DNA of 14,938 nt from Pauljensenia sp. (GCA_029983625.1 JASBZF010000037.1:1-14938); one strand, 5' to 3'; positions 4,916 through 12,490 are shown, numbered from the stretch's first letter. Program-made: numbers and translations. The notes: generated by a model not told the origin, from the sequence alone.

Positions 4916-7846
4916 ATGAGTCAGGTGCCGGGCATGGAACCCGCATATCGATACACCGCTCAACTCGCAGGTGATATTGAGACAGCGTGGCAAGACCGGT
5001 GGGACGAGAGGGGAACCTTCAACGCGGACAACCCGGTCGGTCAATTCTCAGGTCCCCTAGCGCAGGCCGCACCTTTCTTCCTTCTCGACATGTTCCCCTA
5101 CCCTTCGGGCAAAGGCTTGCATGTCGGCCACCCCCTCGGCTACATCGCGACCGACACCGTGGCACGTTTCCACCGCATGAAGGGTGAGAACGTCCTGTAC
5201 ACAATGGGATACGACGCTTTCGGTCTTCCCGCAGAGCAGTACGCGGTCCAAACAGGTCAGCATCCTCGGATCACAACCGAACAGAACATCGCGAATATGC
5301 GTCGGCAGCTGCGTCGCCTCGGCCTTTCCCACGACCGTCGTCGCTCGCTTGCGACAACGGACACCGAATATGTGAAGTGGACGCAGTGGATTTTCCTTCA
5401 GATTTTCAACTCCTGGTTTGATGAGACAGCGATCGCTCCAGACGGTTCCCTTGGCGCGGCCCGTCCGATCACAGAACTGGAAGCCAAACTGGCCTCAGGT
5501 GACGTCGCTGTTCCCGATGGTCGAGCATGGGCGGAACTGACTCGTGTGGAACGCGCGAAGGTGATTGATTCTTTCCGCCTCGCCTACGTCAGTGAAGCGC
5601 CGGTGAACTGGTGTCCAGGCTTGGGGACCGTCTTAGCGAATGAAGAAGTTTCAGCTGATGGTCGTTCCGAGCGCGGTAACTACCCGGTGTTCAAACGGAA
5701 CCTGCGTCAGTGGATGATGCGGATTACCGCTTACGGGAAGCGTCTCGCTGACGATCTTGACACGATCAACTGGCCCGATAAAGTCCGCGCAATGCAGCGC
5801 AACTGGATCGGTCGTTCCGAGGGCGCGCGTGTTCTTTTCACGGTTCCAGGAAGCCAAGCGGCGGGTGCGACGCTCAATGAGCTTGAGGTCTACACGACAC
5901 GTCCCGACACACTGTTCGGAGCGACCTTCATGGTTGTTGCCCCTGAACATCCGATCCTGGGAGGAACTTTCGCGGGAGATCGCGAAGACGCAGCCGTACT
6001 CACCCTTCCTGCGTCTTGGCCCAAGGGGACAAAAGAAGCGTGGACTCAAGGAGCTTCCTGTCCGCGTGAAGCGGTTGCTGCTTATCGTGCGCAAGCAGCG
6101 TCAAAGTCCGAGGCCGAGCGCGTTGACGAAAACCGTACCAAGACCGGCGTATTCACAGGTTTCTTTGGTGTGAACCCGGTGAATGGGCGCGAGATTCCGA
6201 TTTTTGTTGCCGACTATGTTCTGTGGGGCTACGGGACCGGTGCGATCATGGCGGTGCCCGCTCATGATGAGCGTGACTGGGAGTTTGCTCGCGCATACGA
6301 GCTGGAGCTGATCCGCACGATTGGCCCAGCCGAAGATCCTTACGGGCCCGATCTGAGTGAGGGAGCTTACGTCGGTGACGGTGTTGCCGTAGATTCGCGC
6401 AATGACGAGATTGTGCTTGACGGCCTCGGAAAAGATGAAGCAAAAGCTCAGATGATCGCCTGGCTCGAAAACAAAGGTTTCGGCCACAAAGCGGTAACCT
6501 ATCGTCTGCGTGACTGGCTGTTTTCCCGTCAACGCTACTGGGGTGAGCCCTTCCCGATCGTGTGGGACGAGGACGGCCTGCCCCACGCCCTACCGGAAGA
6601 TCAGCTTCCCGTTGAGCTGCCTGAACTTTCCGACTACTCGCCACGGACTTTTGATCCTGACGACGTAGACTCTGAGCCCGAAGCGCCGCTGGGTCGCGCT
6701 CAGGAATGGGTGAATGTGGAACTCGACCTCGGCGATGGCCTTAAGCCCTACCGTCGTGAAACGAACACGATGCCTCAGTGGGCCGGTTCGTGCTGGTACG
6801 AGATGCGCTACACCGACCCGAAGAACGATGATGCTTTCGCCGATCCTGTCAATCTTGCGTACTGGATGGGCGGGCGTGACGGCAAAGAGTCCGGCGGTAC
6901 TGATCTGTATGTCGGCGGTGTTGAACACGCGGTCCTTCATCTGCTGTATTCGCGTTTTTGGCAGAAAGTCCTCTTCGATCTTGGGCATGTCCCAGATTCA
7001 GAGCCTTACCACACGCTCTTTAATCAGGGTTATGTGCAGGCTTACGCCTACACTGACGCGCGCGGCCAGTACGTCCCAGCTGATGAGGTGGAGGGCGATG
7101 AGACGAGCGGTTTTACCTACAGGGGCGAGCCGGTGACCCGTGAGTACGGGAAAATGGGGAAGTCCTTGAAGAATATCGTCACCCCGGATGAGATGTATGA
7201 GGCTTACGGTGCTGACGTATTCCGTGTCTATGAAATGAGCATGGGGCCCCTTGATTTGTCTCGCCCTTGGGAGACTCGCGCGGTTGTCGGTTCGCAGCGT
7301 TTCCTTCAGCGCCTGTGGCGTAATGTGATCAACGAAGAAACAGGTGAGCTGTCAATCAGCGAGGACGAGGCGGACCTTGAGACGAAGCGCCTCGTTGCGC
7401 GCACGATTGCCGATGTCACGGTCGAATACGAGAACATGCGTGTGAACACGGCCATCGCGAAACTCATTGTTTTGAACAATCACCTCACCGCGTTGAAAGC
7501 GGCTCCTCGTGAAGCTGTCGAGGCTCTTGTGCTCATGGTGTCCCCGGTTGCTCCGCATATCGCTGAGGAACTGTGGATGCGTTTAGGTCATCCGGATTCA
7601 CTTGCCCGCGAGCCTTTCCCGGTCGTGACGGACGAGTCTCTTCTGATCGAAGAGACAGTGACAGCGATTGTCCAGGTGAATGGCAAGGTGCGTGCGCGTC
7701 TTGACGTGTCACCGTCGATTGGGGAAGAGGAGCTGCGTGAGGAGGCCCTTGCTCAGGGGCCGATTGTGAAGCTCCTTGAGGGGCGCGATCCGTTGAAGGT
7801 CATTGTGCGTGCCCCTTCCTTGGTGAACGTGGTTCTTCCGCGTTGA
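4916..7846 (+). CDS. leuS: Leucyl-tRNA synthetase
   Basis: This 976-residue class I aminoacyl-tRNA synthetase attaches leucine to tRNA-Leu in the cytoplasm. The HIGH-type signature is HVGH at residues 69-72 within PYPSGKGLHVGHPLGY, and the KMSKS-type loop is KMGKS at 746-750. The CP1 editing domain is present, with the threonine-rich TTRPDTLFGATF from residue 327 and YGTGAIMAVPAHDERDW further on; it removes mischarged amino acids. The WCP segment near 230 (NWCPGLGTVLANEEV) and YVGGVEHAVLHLLYSRFW before the KMSKS loop are also standard. The length fits actinobacterial LeuS. ATG 4916 is preceded by GGGGAGG. No T-box or leader with a leucine-codon run is visible in the 114-bp gap upstream. It is divergent from the HIT gene and is followed by nei1 after 112 bp. 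Confidence 0.98.
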   Translation: MSQVPGMEPAYRYTAQLAGDIETAWQDRWDERGTFNADNPVGQFSGPLAQAAPFFLLDMFPYPSGKGLHVGHPLGYIATDTVARFHRMKGENVLYTMGYDAFGLPAEQYAVQTGQHPRITTEQNIANMRRQLRRLGLSHDRRRSLATTDTEYVKWTQWIFLQIFNSWFDETAIAPDGSLGAARPITELEAKLASGDVAVPDGRAWAELTRVERAKVIDSFRLAYVSEAPVNWCPGLGTVLANEEVSADGRSERGNYPVFKRNLRQWMMRITAYGKRLADDLDTINWPDKVRAMQRNWIGRSEGARVLFTVPGSQAAGATLNELEVYTTRPDTLFGATFMVVAPEHPILGGTFAGDREDAAVLTLPASWPKGTKEAWTQGASCPREAVAAYRAQAASKSEAERVDENRTKTGVFTGFFGVNPVNGREIPIFVADYVLWGYGTGAIMAVPAHDERDWEFARAYELELIRTIGPAEDPYGPDLSEGAYVGDGVAVDSRNDEIVLDGLGKDEAKAQMIAWLENKGFGHKAVTYRLRDWLFSRQRYWGEPFPIVWDEDGLPHALPEDQLPVELPELSDYSPRTFDPDDVDSEPEAPLGRAQEWVNVELDLGDGLKPYRRETNTMPQWAGSCWYEMRYTDPKNDDAFADPVNLAYWMGGRDGKESGGTDLYVGGVEHAVLHLLYSRFWQKVLFDLGHVPDSEPYHTLFNQGYVQAYAYTDARGQYVPADEVEGDETSGFTYRGEPVTREYGKMGKSLKNIVTPDEMYEAYGADVFRVYEMSMGPLDLSRPWETRAVVGSQRFLQRLWRNVINEETGELSISEDEADLETKRLVARTIADVTVEYENMRVNTAIAKLIVLNNHLTALKAAPREAVEALVLMVSPVAPHIAEELWMRLGHPDSLAREPFPVVTDESLLIEETVTAIVQVNGKVRARLDVSPSIGEEELREEALAQGPIVKLLEGRDPLKVIVRAPSLVNVVLPR

Positions 7847-7894
7847 TGACTATTACCTGAGATGATGGCTGTTGATTGAAGCGTGATGAGGTTG

Positions 7895-7923
7895 CGGCGC
7901 CCTCGTGATGAAACGGGGCGTCG
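7895..7923 (+). terminator. Weak hairpin between leuS and nei1
   Basis: CGGCGCCC (7895-7902) pairs with GGGCGTCG (7916-7923), including one G.T pair, around a 13-nt loop. There is no U-tract, and it lies only 35 bases before the nei1 start. It may be a weak terminator or attenuator, or chance in GC-rich sequence. Confidence 0.25.
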
Positions 7924-7958
7924 GGCCTGATCGCGAAAACGAAAACTCAGGAGGCGAC

Positions 7959-8951
7959 ATGCCTGAAGGTGATGCGATTCGCCGACTTGCGAGCACGATT
8001 ACCGAGCTTTTCGCAGGCGGCACGGTTGTTGCCTCATCACCTCAGGGACGTTTCGCTCATTCTGCGGCGCTGATTGATGGGTGTCGTCTGCAGTGCGTCC
8101 GCGTTCACGGCAAGCACATGTTTATTGGTTTTGTGACCGAGGGCGAAGGCCAGGGGCAGGGCCAGTGCGAAGGCGAGGGCGAGCCAATTCTGGAACGCTG
8201 GATGCACATCCACCTTGGGCTTTATGGATGGTGGCGTTTCAACGGCGATGAGACTGTCGTTGACGAGGGCTACGGTGTGGCTCATCGTGTGCCTCCTGTT
8301 CCAGCGGGGGAGTGGAACGGGCATTCGGAGACTCGTTGGGGTTGTGGTTTCGGTGAAGCTGCGGCGGGCACTTGGGAGCCGCCCGAGCCGGTTGGGCAGG
8401 TGCGTTTCCGCATGTACAACACTCATGCGGTCGCTGATCTTATTGGGCCGAATCGCTGTGAACTCATCACGGATGCTGAGCGTGAGGCGGTGGAGGCGCG
8501 ACTGGGGCCCGATCCTTTAGAAGTCGGTGCGCGAGATGATGAGGAAGCTGCCGATTGTTTTGCTCGGACGGCTCATGCGAAGAAACGGGCAATCGGTGAG
8601 ATCATCATGGATCAATCGATTATTGCGGGCGTGGGGAATATTTATCGGGCTGATTCTTTGTTTCTTGCAGGAATCTCACCGCATCGTAAAGGGAAGAATG
8701 TCTCTGTGAAGCGTTTGAAAGAGCTGTGGGTGCTGATCTGTGATCTGATGAATCGCGGCTTGGCGGCAGGGCGTTTAGAGACGATGGATCCCAAGGAGGC
8801 ACCGAATCCTCCTCTTGTCGGTGATGAGGAAGCGTCACGATGGTACGTGTATCACCGCACGGGGAGGCCCTGTGTGCGCTGCGGTACGCCTATTCGTGAG
8901 GCGTTGATGCAGAATCGACGCTTGTTTTGGTGTCCTTCGTGTCAACGCTGA
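7959..8951 (+). CDS. nei1: Fpg/Nei family DNA glycosylase, endonuclease VIII (Nei1-like)
   Basis: This 330-residue base-excision repair enzyme removes oxidised bases and nicks the abasic site. It starts MPEG, so Pro2 is the Schiff-base nucleophile and Glu3 the general acid; Lys52 is the conserved beta-hairpin lysine. SSPQGRF, HIHLGLYG, ARLGPDPL and the helix-two-turn-helix DQSIIAGVGNIYRADSLF (from residue 218) closely follow Mycobacterium Nei1 as I recall it. A zinc finger closes the protein with Cys305, Cys308, Cys325 and Cys328; NRRLFWC carries the finger arginine. ATG 7959 is fixed by MPEG and by AGGAGG at 7949-7954; the frame is open further upstream but cannot be the real start. Residues 61-75 are a Gly/Glu/Gln insertion, absent from the mycobacterial enzyme as I recall it. 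It is convergent with the GNAT gene across a shared terminator. Confidence 0.93.
   Translation: MPEGDAIRRLASTITELFAGGTVVASSPQGRFAHSAALIDGCRLQCVRVHGKHMFIGFVTEGEGQGQGQCEGEGEPILERWMHIHLGLYGWWRFNGDETVVDEGYGVAHRVPPVPAGEWNGHSETRWGCGFGEAAAGTWEPPEPVGQVRFRMYNTHAVADLIGPNRCELITDAEREAVEARLGPDPLEVGARDDEEAADCFARTAHAKKRAIGEIIMDQSIIAGVGNIYRADSLFLAGISPHRKGKNVSVKRLKELWVLICDLMNRGLAAGRLETMDPKEAPNPPLVGDEEASRWYVYHRTGRPCVRCGTPIREALMQNRRLFWCPSCQR
8139..8183 (+). repeat. GGC/GAG/CAG low-complexity tract inside nei1
   Basis: Forty-five bases of alternating Glu-Gly and Gln-Gly codons encode EGEGQGQGQCEGEGE (residues 61-75), between the Lys52 hairpin and the HIHLGLYG strand. The near-repetitive codons (GAGGGC, GAAGGC, CAGGGG, CAGGGC) suggest growth by slippage, and the length may vary between strains. 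Confidence 0.7.
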
Positions 8952-8962
8952 GTTGATTGTCT

Positions 8963-8995
8963 GCTTATCCGACTTAGCAGGAAAGCCGGATGAGC
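8963..8995. terminator. Bidirectional terminator between nei1 and the GNAT gene
   Basis: GCTTATCCG (8963-8971) pairs with CGGATGAGC (8987-8995) over nine positions with one wobble, leaving a 15-nt loop. It fills the 47-bp gap between two convergent stops (8951 and 8999), which suits a shared terminator. Confidence 0.6.
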
Positions 8996-8998
8996 GGA

Positions 8999-9490
8999 TC
9001 AGTTCATATCTGCGAAGCCGAGGTTGTCGTAGAGTTCAGCTGCTCCTGTGTGTCGTGCGTCGATTCTGAGTGCGAGTGAGTCGTATCCCCATTTCTTGCA
9101 GCGTCGCGCGATTTCTCCGACGAGGGCGGTGGCGATGCCGCGTCTGCGGTATTCGGGATCGACGACGAGGTCGATGACGAAGGGACCGTCAGGTACGTCG
9201 TCCCAGGGGGATTCGCGGATGACGAGTATGGCTCCGACGAGGCTGCCTCCATCCCAGGCTCCCACGAAAGAATCGTGGGTTGTTGCTCCGAAGGCGCCTT
9301 CGAAGGTCATGCGTAGTTCTTCGGAGGTTTGTAAGAGTGCTTCGCAGGTGGTGTCAAAACCGTAGGCGTCCAGGGTAAGGACTGCGAGCGTGGGGATGTC
9401 GTAGCGGGTGAGCGTTGCGATTTCGACTCCTGCCGGGCGATCGACATCGGTTAACGCATCTACCTGTGCGTGAAGTGTGCGCTGTTCCAT
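8999..9490 (-). CDS. GNAT-family N-acetyltransferase
   Basis: This 163-residue protein has a C-terminal GNAT acetyl-CoA domain. Motif A is VIDLVVDPEYRRRGIATALV (residues about 105-124), with the pyrophosphate-binding R-R-R-G-I-A loop at 115-120. It is followed by the helix EIARRCKKWG, a YDSLALRID strand, and a C-terminal GAAELYDNLGF of the kind that ends motif B. The substrate cannot be told; such proteins acetylate small molecules or protein N-termini. I chose ATG 9490 because a TGAGG lies just upstream; a GTG at 9517 would add nine residues. It is downstream of cysE in the same direction, 106 bp away, but nothing ties it to cysteine synthesis. Confidence 0.8.
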   Translation of the reverse strand: MEQRTLHAQVDALTDVDRPAGVEIATLTRYDIPTLAVLTLDAYGFDTTCEALLQTSEELRMTFEGAFGATTHDSFVGAWDGGSLVGAILVIRESPWDDVPDGPFVIDLVVDPEYRRRGIATALVGEIARRCKKWGYDSLALRIDARHTGAAELYDNLGFADMN

Positions 9491-9560
9491 AACCTCAGCA
9501 TAGGTGGTGCAGGTCACACGCGCGGCTTTTTCGTGTGCTTGTGTCGAAACCTTTACTTGT

Positions 9561-9588
9561 GGAAGAAAGTGAATGGAAGAAAGTGAAG
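9561..9588. repeat. Two tandem copies of a 14-bp purine-rich unit after cysE
   Basis: GGAAGAAAGTGAAT (9561-9574) is followed at once by GGAAGAAAGTGAAG (9575-9588), 13 of 14 identical. On the cysE strand these are pyrimidine-rich runs starting nine bases after the stop. An inverted pair GCGGCTT (9522-9528) and AAGCCGC (9586-9592) encloses them, so a transcript could form a long-loop hairpin. Confidence 0.7.
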
Positions 9589-9596
9589 CCGCTTAC

Positions 9597-10199
9597 TCAG
9601 ATGTAGAGTTCAGGTTCGCTGAGGAAGTAGGAGGGATCGATGATGAGGTCGTCATCTTTCGTATCGACGCAGGGCTTGGGGATCAGGCGCGCGGGAACGC
9701 CGATGGCGACATTACCGCAGGGGACATCTTTGACGACGACGGCATTTGCTCCCACTTTCACGCCGTTCCCGATTGTGATGGGACCGAGAACTTTCGCTCC
9801 GGCTCCGATCATCACGTGGTTACCGATGGTGGGATGACGTTTTCCAGGAGTCATGGATACTCCGCCCAGGGTCACGCCGTGGAAGATCACGACATCTTCT
9901 CCGACTTCGGCAGTGGCTCCGATGACGACTCCGGTCGCATGGTCGATAAAAACACGCCTGCCGATCTGTGCAGCGGGGTGGATATCCACTCCGGTGACAC
10001 AGCGGCTCAGTGAAGAAAGGATCCTGGCGGGTAGATGCACGCCTCGCTGCCAGAGTGCGTGTGAGATGCGGTGCGTCCACAGGGCGTGGACTCCGGGGTA
10101 GGTCAGGGCAATTTCAAGGCTGGAAGTTGCTGCCGGATCGCGACGACGCGCGGTCTGGAGGTCTTCTTTTAAGAGCTGAAAGGCTGTGCGAGGTTTCAT
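9597..10199 (-). CDS. cysE: Serine O-acetyltransferase
   Basis: This 200-residue enzyme transfers acetyl from acetyl-CoA to serine, giving O-acetylserine, the first step of cysteine synthesis. The C-terminal half is a left-handed beta-helix of hexapeptide repeats (about 70-170). Asp72 in VDIHP and His87 in DHATG correspond to E. coli Asp143 and His158, the catalytic pair, with the same 15-residue spacing. VTLGG (109-113) and GAGAKVLGP (132-140) are further family blocks. At 200 residues it is of the short form, with a reduced N-terminal helical domain. The protein ends in isoleucine (PELYI), the residue that inserts into the CysK active site in the cysteine synthase complex. ATG 10199 gives the expected start, though no ribosome site is clear. 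It lies 128 bp after cysK, with a strong hairpin between. Confidence 0.95.
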   Translation of the reverse strand: MKPRTAFQLLKEDLQTARRRDPAATSSLEIALTYPGVHALWTHRISHALWQRGVHLPARILSSLSRCVTGVDIHPAAQIGRRVFIDHATGVVIGATAEVGEDVVIFHGVTLGGVSMTPGKRHPTIGNHVMIGAGAKVLGPITIGNGVKVGANAVVVKDVPCGNVAIGVPARLIPKPCVDTKDDDLIIDPSYFLSEPELYI

Positions 10200-10284
10200 T
10201 GGTATGCGCGTGTCTTTCGTGCGAGCTTGTCTGTGAGTGTATCCCGACCTGTGGCTCAGCGCGTATCGAAAGGGAGTGTGAGGC

Positions 10285-10321
10285 CGTGGGGGGCGTGCAT
10301 CCGCGATGCACGACCCCCACG
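10285..10321 (-). terminator. Strong hairpin terminator after cysK
   Basis: Left arm CGTGGGGG plus CGTGCAT (10285-10300) and right arm ATGCACG plus CCCCCACG (10306-10321) pair over 15 bp with one G.A mismatch and a CCGCG loop. It starts six bases after the cysK stop. No U-tract follows on the minus strand, so read-through to cysE is possible. Confidence 0.7.
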
Positions 10322-10327
10322 AGTGTT

Positions 10328-11260
10328 TCAGTCGGTGAGGTCTTCAAAAAGTTTCGTTGAGAGGTAACGCTCACCGGTGTCAGGCAGGAGCGTCACGATA
10401 CGTTGACCTGCGAATTCGGGTCGTGCTGCGACTTCGGCGGTGGCGGCGAGGGCGGCTCCTGAGGAGATGCCCACGAGGAGTCCTTCTTCTGCGGCGGCGC
10501 GACGCGCGTAGGTCATTGCGGTGTCGGTGTCGATAGAGATGACTTCGTCAACGATCTGAGCGTTGTAGTTCTTGGGCAGGAAGTTCGGCATGAGTCCTTG
10601 AATACCGTGCGGGGCGGGGTTTCCGCCGGTGAGGAGAGGGGACTCGGCCGGTTGAACGGCGATCACGCGGATGTCGGGGTTGTGATCTTTCAGGACTTTT
10701 CCGACTCCTGAGATTGTGCCGCCGGTGCCGACACCCGCAACGAAAATATCGACAGCACCGTCGGTGTCGGCGAGGATTTCTTCGGCGGTGGTGGCGACGT
10801 GGATCGCCGGGTTTGCGGGGTTGGCGAACTGGGAGGCGATGATCGAACCGGGGCGTTCTTCGCGGATCTGTTCGGCTTTCGCAACAGCTGCGGCGACACC
10901 ACCCTTCGGGTCGGTGAGTACGAGTTCAGCACCGAATGCGCGCATAATCATGCGGCGCTCGATAGACATTGACGAGGGCATCACGAGGACAACCTTGTAG
11001 CCGCGTGCGGCACCGACCATTGACAGGGCAATACCGGTGTTGCCTGAGGTCGCTTCGATGATTGTGCCTTCGGGAGTGAGTTCACCTGAGGCTTCGGCTG
11101 CATCAATGATTGCGGCGGCGATACGGTCTTTGACTGAGGAAGCGGGGTTGAATGCTTCGATCTTGGCGACGACATCAACGCCTTCGCCGGTGACGCGGTT
11201 GAGTCGAACGAGGGGGGTGCGGCCAATAAGTTCGGCGACGCTGGAAGCGATGCGGGACAT
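10328..11260 (-). CDS. cysK: Cysteine synthase A (O-acetylserine sulfhydrylase)
   Basis: This 310-residue PLP enzyme makes cysteine from O-acetylserine and sulfide. Lys44 in NPASSVKDR is the Schiff-base lysine. TSGNTG (71-76) is the substrate loop, GTGGT (178-182) holds the PLP phosphate, and the SSGAA block (266-270) contacts the pyridine ring. HGIQG (218-222) and the length fit CysK rather than CysM or cystathionine beta-synthase. ATG 11260 is preceded by GGAGA eight bases away, a good ribosome site. The 254-bp gap upstream holds two inverted repeats and a small Cys-containing ORF that could regulate it. The cysE gene follows in the same direction, so substrate supply and use are encoded together, though a strong hairpin separates them. 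Confidence 0.97.
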   Translation of the reverse strand: MSRIASSVAELIGRTPLVRLNRVTGEGVDVVAKIEAFNPASSVKDRIAAAIIDAAEASGELTPEGTIIEATSGNTGIALSMVGAARGYKVVLVMPSSMSIERRMIMRAFGAELVLTDPKGGVAAAVAKAEQIREERPGSIIASQFANPANPAIHVATTAEEILADTDGAVDIFVAGVGTGGTISGVGKVLKDHNPDIRVIAVQPAESPLLTGGNPAPHGIQGLMPNFLPKNYNAQIVDEVISIDTDTAMTYARRAAAEEGLLVGISSGAALAATAEVAARPEFAGQRIVTLLPDTGERYLSTKLFEDLTD

Positions 11261-11340
11261 GATGATGTTCTCCTTACAAGCTGAGGAAATGACAGGGATA
11301 AGAGATGTGGATGCGCCGTGTTGGTTAGCGAAACTTCAGT

Positions 11341-11418
11341 TCAGCTGAGGCTCTTGTCGCAGATGAGCGCAGGGATTGAGGGGCGAATAACGACGCAGAA
11401 AGGCGCCATGAAGGTCAT
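11341..11418 (-). CDS. Possible 25-codon leader ORF upstream of cysK
   Basis: On the minus strand ATG 11418 opens a 25-residue frame (MTFMAPFCVVIRPSIPALIC plus five more residues) ending in TGA 11343-11341, about 80 bp before the cysK start. It contains two cysteines, and its start and middle overlap both arms of the inverted repeat 11381-11424. The ribosome site is poor (GGGCGA). Cysteine-rich leader peptides are known to control cysteine genes in actinobacteria, but two Cys is modest evidence. Confidence 0.2.
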   Translation of the reverse strand: MTFMAPFCVVIRPSIPALICDKSLS

Positions 11419-11424
11419 TCGCCC
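11381..11424. repeat. Inverted repeat in the cysK leader
   Basis: GGGCGAAT (11381-11388) and ATTCGCCC (11417-11424) are perfect 8-bp complements 28 bp apart, with the palindrome GGCGCC (11402-11407) inside. It lies between yigZ and cysK. It could be an operator, a leader hairpin or a terminator for yigZ. Confidence 0.45.
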
Positions 11425-11457
11425 ACAGGACACTGACACGGGTACACGGGCACAGTG

Positions 11458-11478
11458 ACACCTGCATAAGCCAGGTGT
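11458..11478 (-). terminator. Hairpin downstream of yigZ
   Basis: ACACCTG (11458-11464) and CAGGTGT (11472-11478) form a perfect 7-bp stem with a 7-nt loop, 36 bp after the yigZ stop. No U-tract follows, so its role as a terminator is only likely from position. Confidence 0.4.
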
Positions 11479-11500
11479 GCTTGGCTGTTCCGGTATCCAA

Positions 11501-11516
11501 TCATGTTGAAAACTCT
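11501..11516. repeat. Direct repeat copy 1, at the yigZ 3' end
   Basis: TCATGTTGAAAACTCT here matches CCATGTTAAAAACTCT at 12171-12186 at 14 of 16 positions. This copy touches the yigZ stop codon and the other contains its start codon, so the pair brackets the gene. Confidence 0.5.
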
Positions 11517-12174
11517 ACGACTTAGGTGCGGGACCGTCCACTTCAACGCGGGTCGTGCCCACGATGCGGAAACGTGAAAGGCCCTGCGTGGAGGCTGCGA
11601 TAAGAGAGTCGAATGGTGCGCTTTGGCCCGGTTCTACGCCAATTTTGATCTCCACCTCATCGTTCCAGGTGACATCGAGCACTGTCGCGCCTGCTGCGCG
11701 TAATTCAGCTTCGATGCGCCCAGCTTCGGTGAGAGGCAGGCGGGCAGAAAGTATTTCGAGGTCGCGTATATGAGCGCGCGGAGCAAGGGCGAGGGCTTGG
11801 GAAACGGAGGAGGAGTAGGCGCGGATTAGTCCTGCGCCACCGAGGAGGATTCCTCCGAAGTAGCGTGTGACGACGGCGCAGACGTTCCAGGTGTCAGAGA
11901 GGCGAAGGGCATCCAGCATGGGGACTCCGGCGGTTCCTGAGGGTTCGCCGTCATCGCTGAAGTGCTGGTAAGGATTGAGACCGTCTTCGATGATGAGGTA
12001 GGCCGAGCAGTTGTGGCGTGCTTGTGGATGCTGGGATTTGACGAGGTCGATCAACTCTCGCGCCTCGGACACTGAATCAATGCGCGCCAGGGTTGTGAGG
12101 AAACGTGAGCGTTTGATGGTGAGCTCATGTTCCACGAGTGTTCCGGCGCGGATCGTATTGATGAGTGAGGCCAT
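11515..12174 (-). CDS. yigZ: YigZ family protein (IMPACT N-terminal plus DUF1949)
   Basis: This 219-residue protein matches the two-domain YigZ family. The N-terminal IMPACT domain (about 15-125) shows IKRSRF (20-25), the signature DDGEPSGTAG (74-83) and TRYFGGILLGGAGLIRAYS. The C-terminal part (about 140-205) fits DUF1949, a ferredoxin-like fold. The family is linked to translation or RNA binding, but its bacterial function is not settled. The frame is open upstream to 12327; I chose ATG 12174 because it gives the usual short lead before IKRSRF, although the ribosome site is weak. It is followed on the same strand by cysK after 254 bp, probably as a separate unit. A near-identical 16-bp direct repeat lies at each end. 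Confidence 0.9.
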   Translation of the reverse strand: MASLINTIRAGTLVEHELTIKRSRFLTTLARIDSVSEARELIDLVKSQHPQARHNCSAYLIIEDGLNPYQHFSDDGEPSGTAGVPMLDALRLSDTWNVCAVVTRYFGGILLGGAGLIRAYSSSVSQALALAPRAHIRDLEILSARLPLTEAGRIEAELRAAGATVLDVTWNDEVEIKIGVEPGQSAPFDSLIAASTQGLSRFRIVGTTRVEVDGPAPKS

Positions 12175-12186
12175 GTTAAAAACTCT
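12171..12186. repeat. Direct repeat copy 2, at the yigZ 5' end
   Basis: CCATGTTAAAAACTCT pairs with the copy at 11501-11516 (14 of 16 identical, same orientation). It covers the yigZ ATG and the bases just upstream of it, where a ribosome site should be. Confidence 0.5.
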
Positions 12187-12439
12187 GTGGTGCAGAGGCC
12201 GAGCTGAAGGTGAAGAGGCGCGCGGGTAATGCGGTAATGAGGAGTTCGTTTCTTTTCGTCGTGGTGGGGTTCGTGAGCGTGGACATACTGTCATGCTATC
12301 TGGGCTAGGGCAACTGATTGTCGTCATGCGTGCGTCATGACTTCAGCGTTCTTGCTGGATCTTTTCGCTTGAGTAAGTGGTACTGCTTTGTGGCCGGTAA
12401 CCCCCTTGTGGCGACGTATCACGAGCGAACGAGGCAAGA

Positions 12440-12472
12440 GGGGTGCCCGTCGAAGTTTTCGGCGGGCACCCC
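12440..12472 (-). terminator. Strong terminator after the surface protein gene
   Basis: GGGGTGCCCG (12440-12449) pairs perfectly with CGGGCACCCC (12463-12472). The stem continues inward through a T.G pair and CGAA/TTCG to a three-base loop, about 15 bp in all. It lies 18 bp after the stop at 12491. On the minus strand CTCTTG follows, a short pyrimidine run. Confidence 0.8.
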
Positions 12473-12490
12473 TACTTCCAGTTCAGCAGC

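Noticed and set aside
5651..6988. Several minus-strand ORFs of 130-160 codons under leuS
   Set aside because: They mirror leuS codons, have no ribosome sites and no recognisable family.
9573..10013. 146-codon plus-strand ORF over cysE
   Set aside because: It is antisense to the conserved hexapeptide region of cysE; its Asp/Gly-rich sequence is a by-product of those codons.
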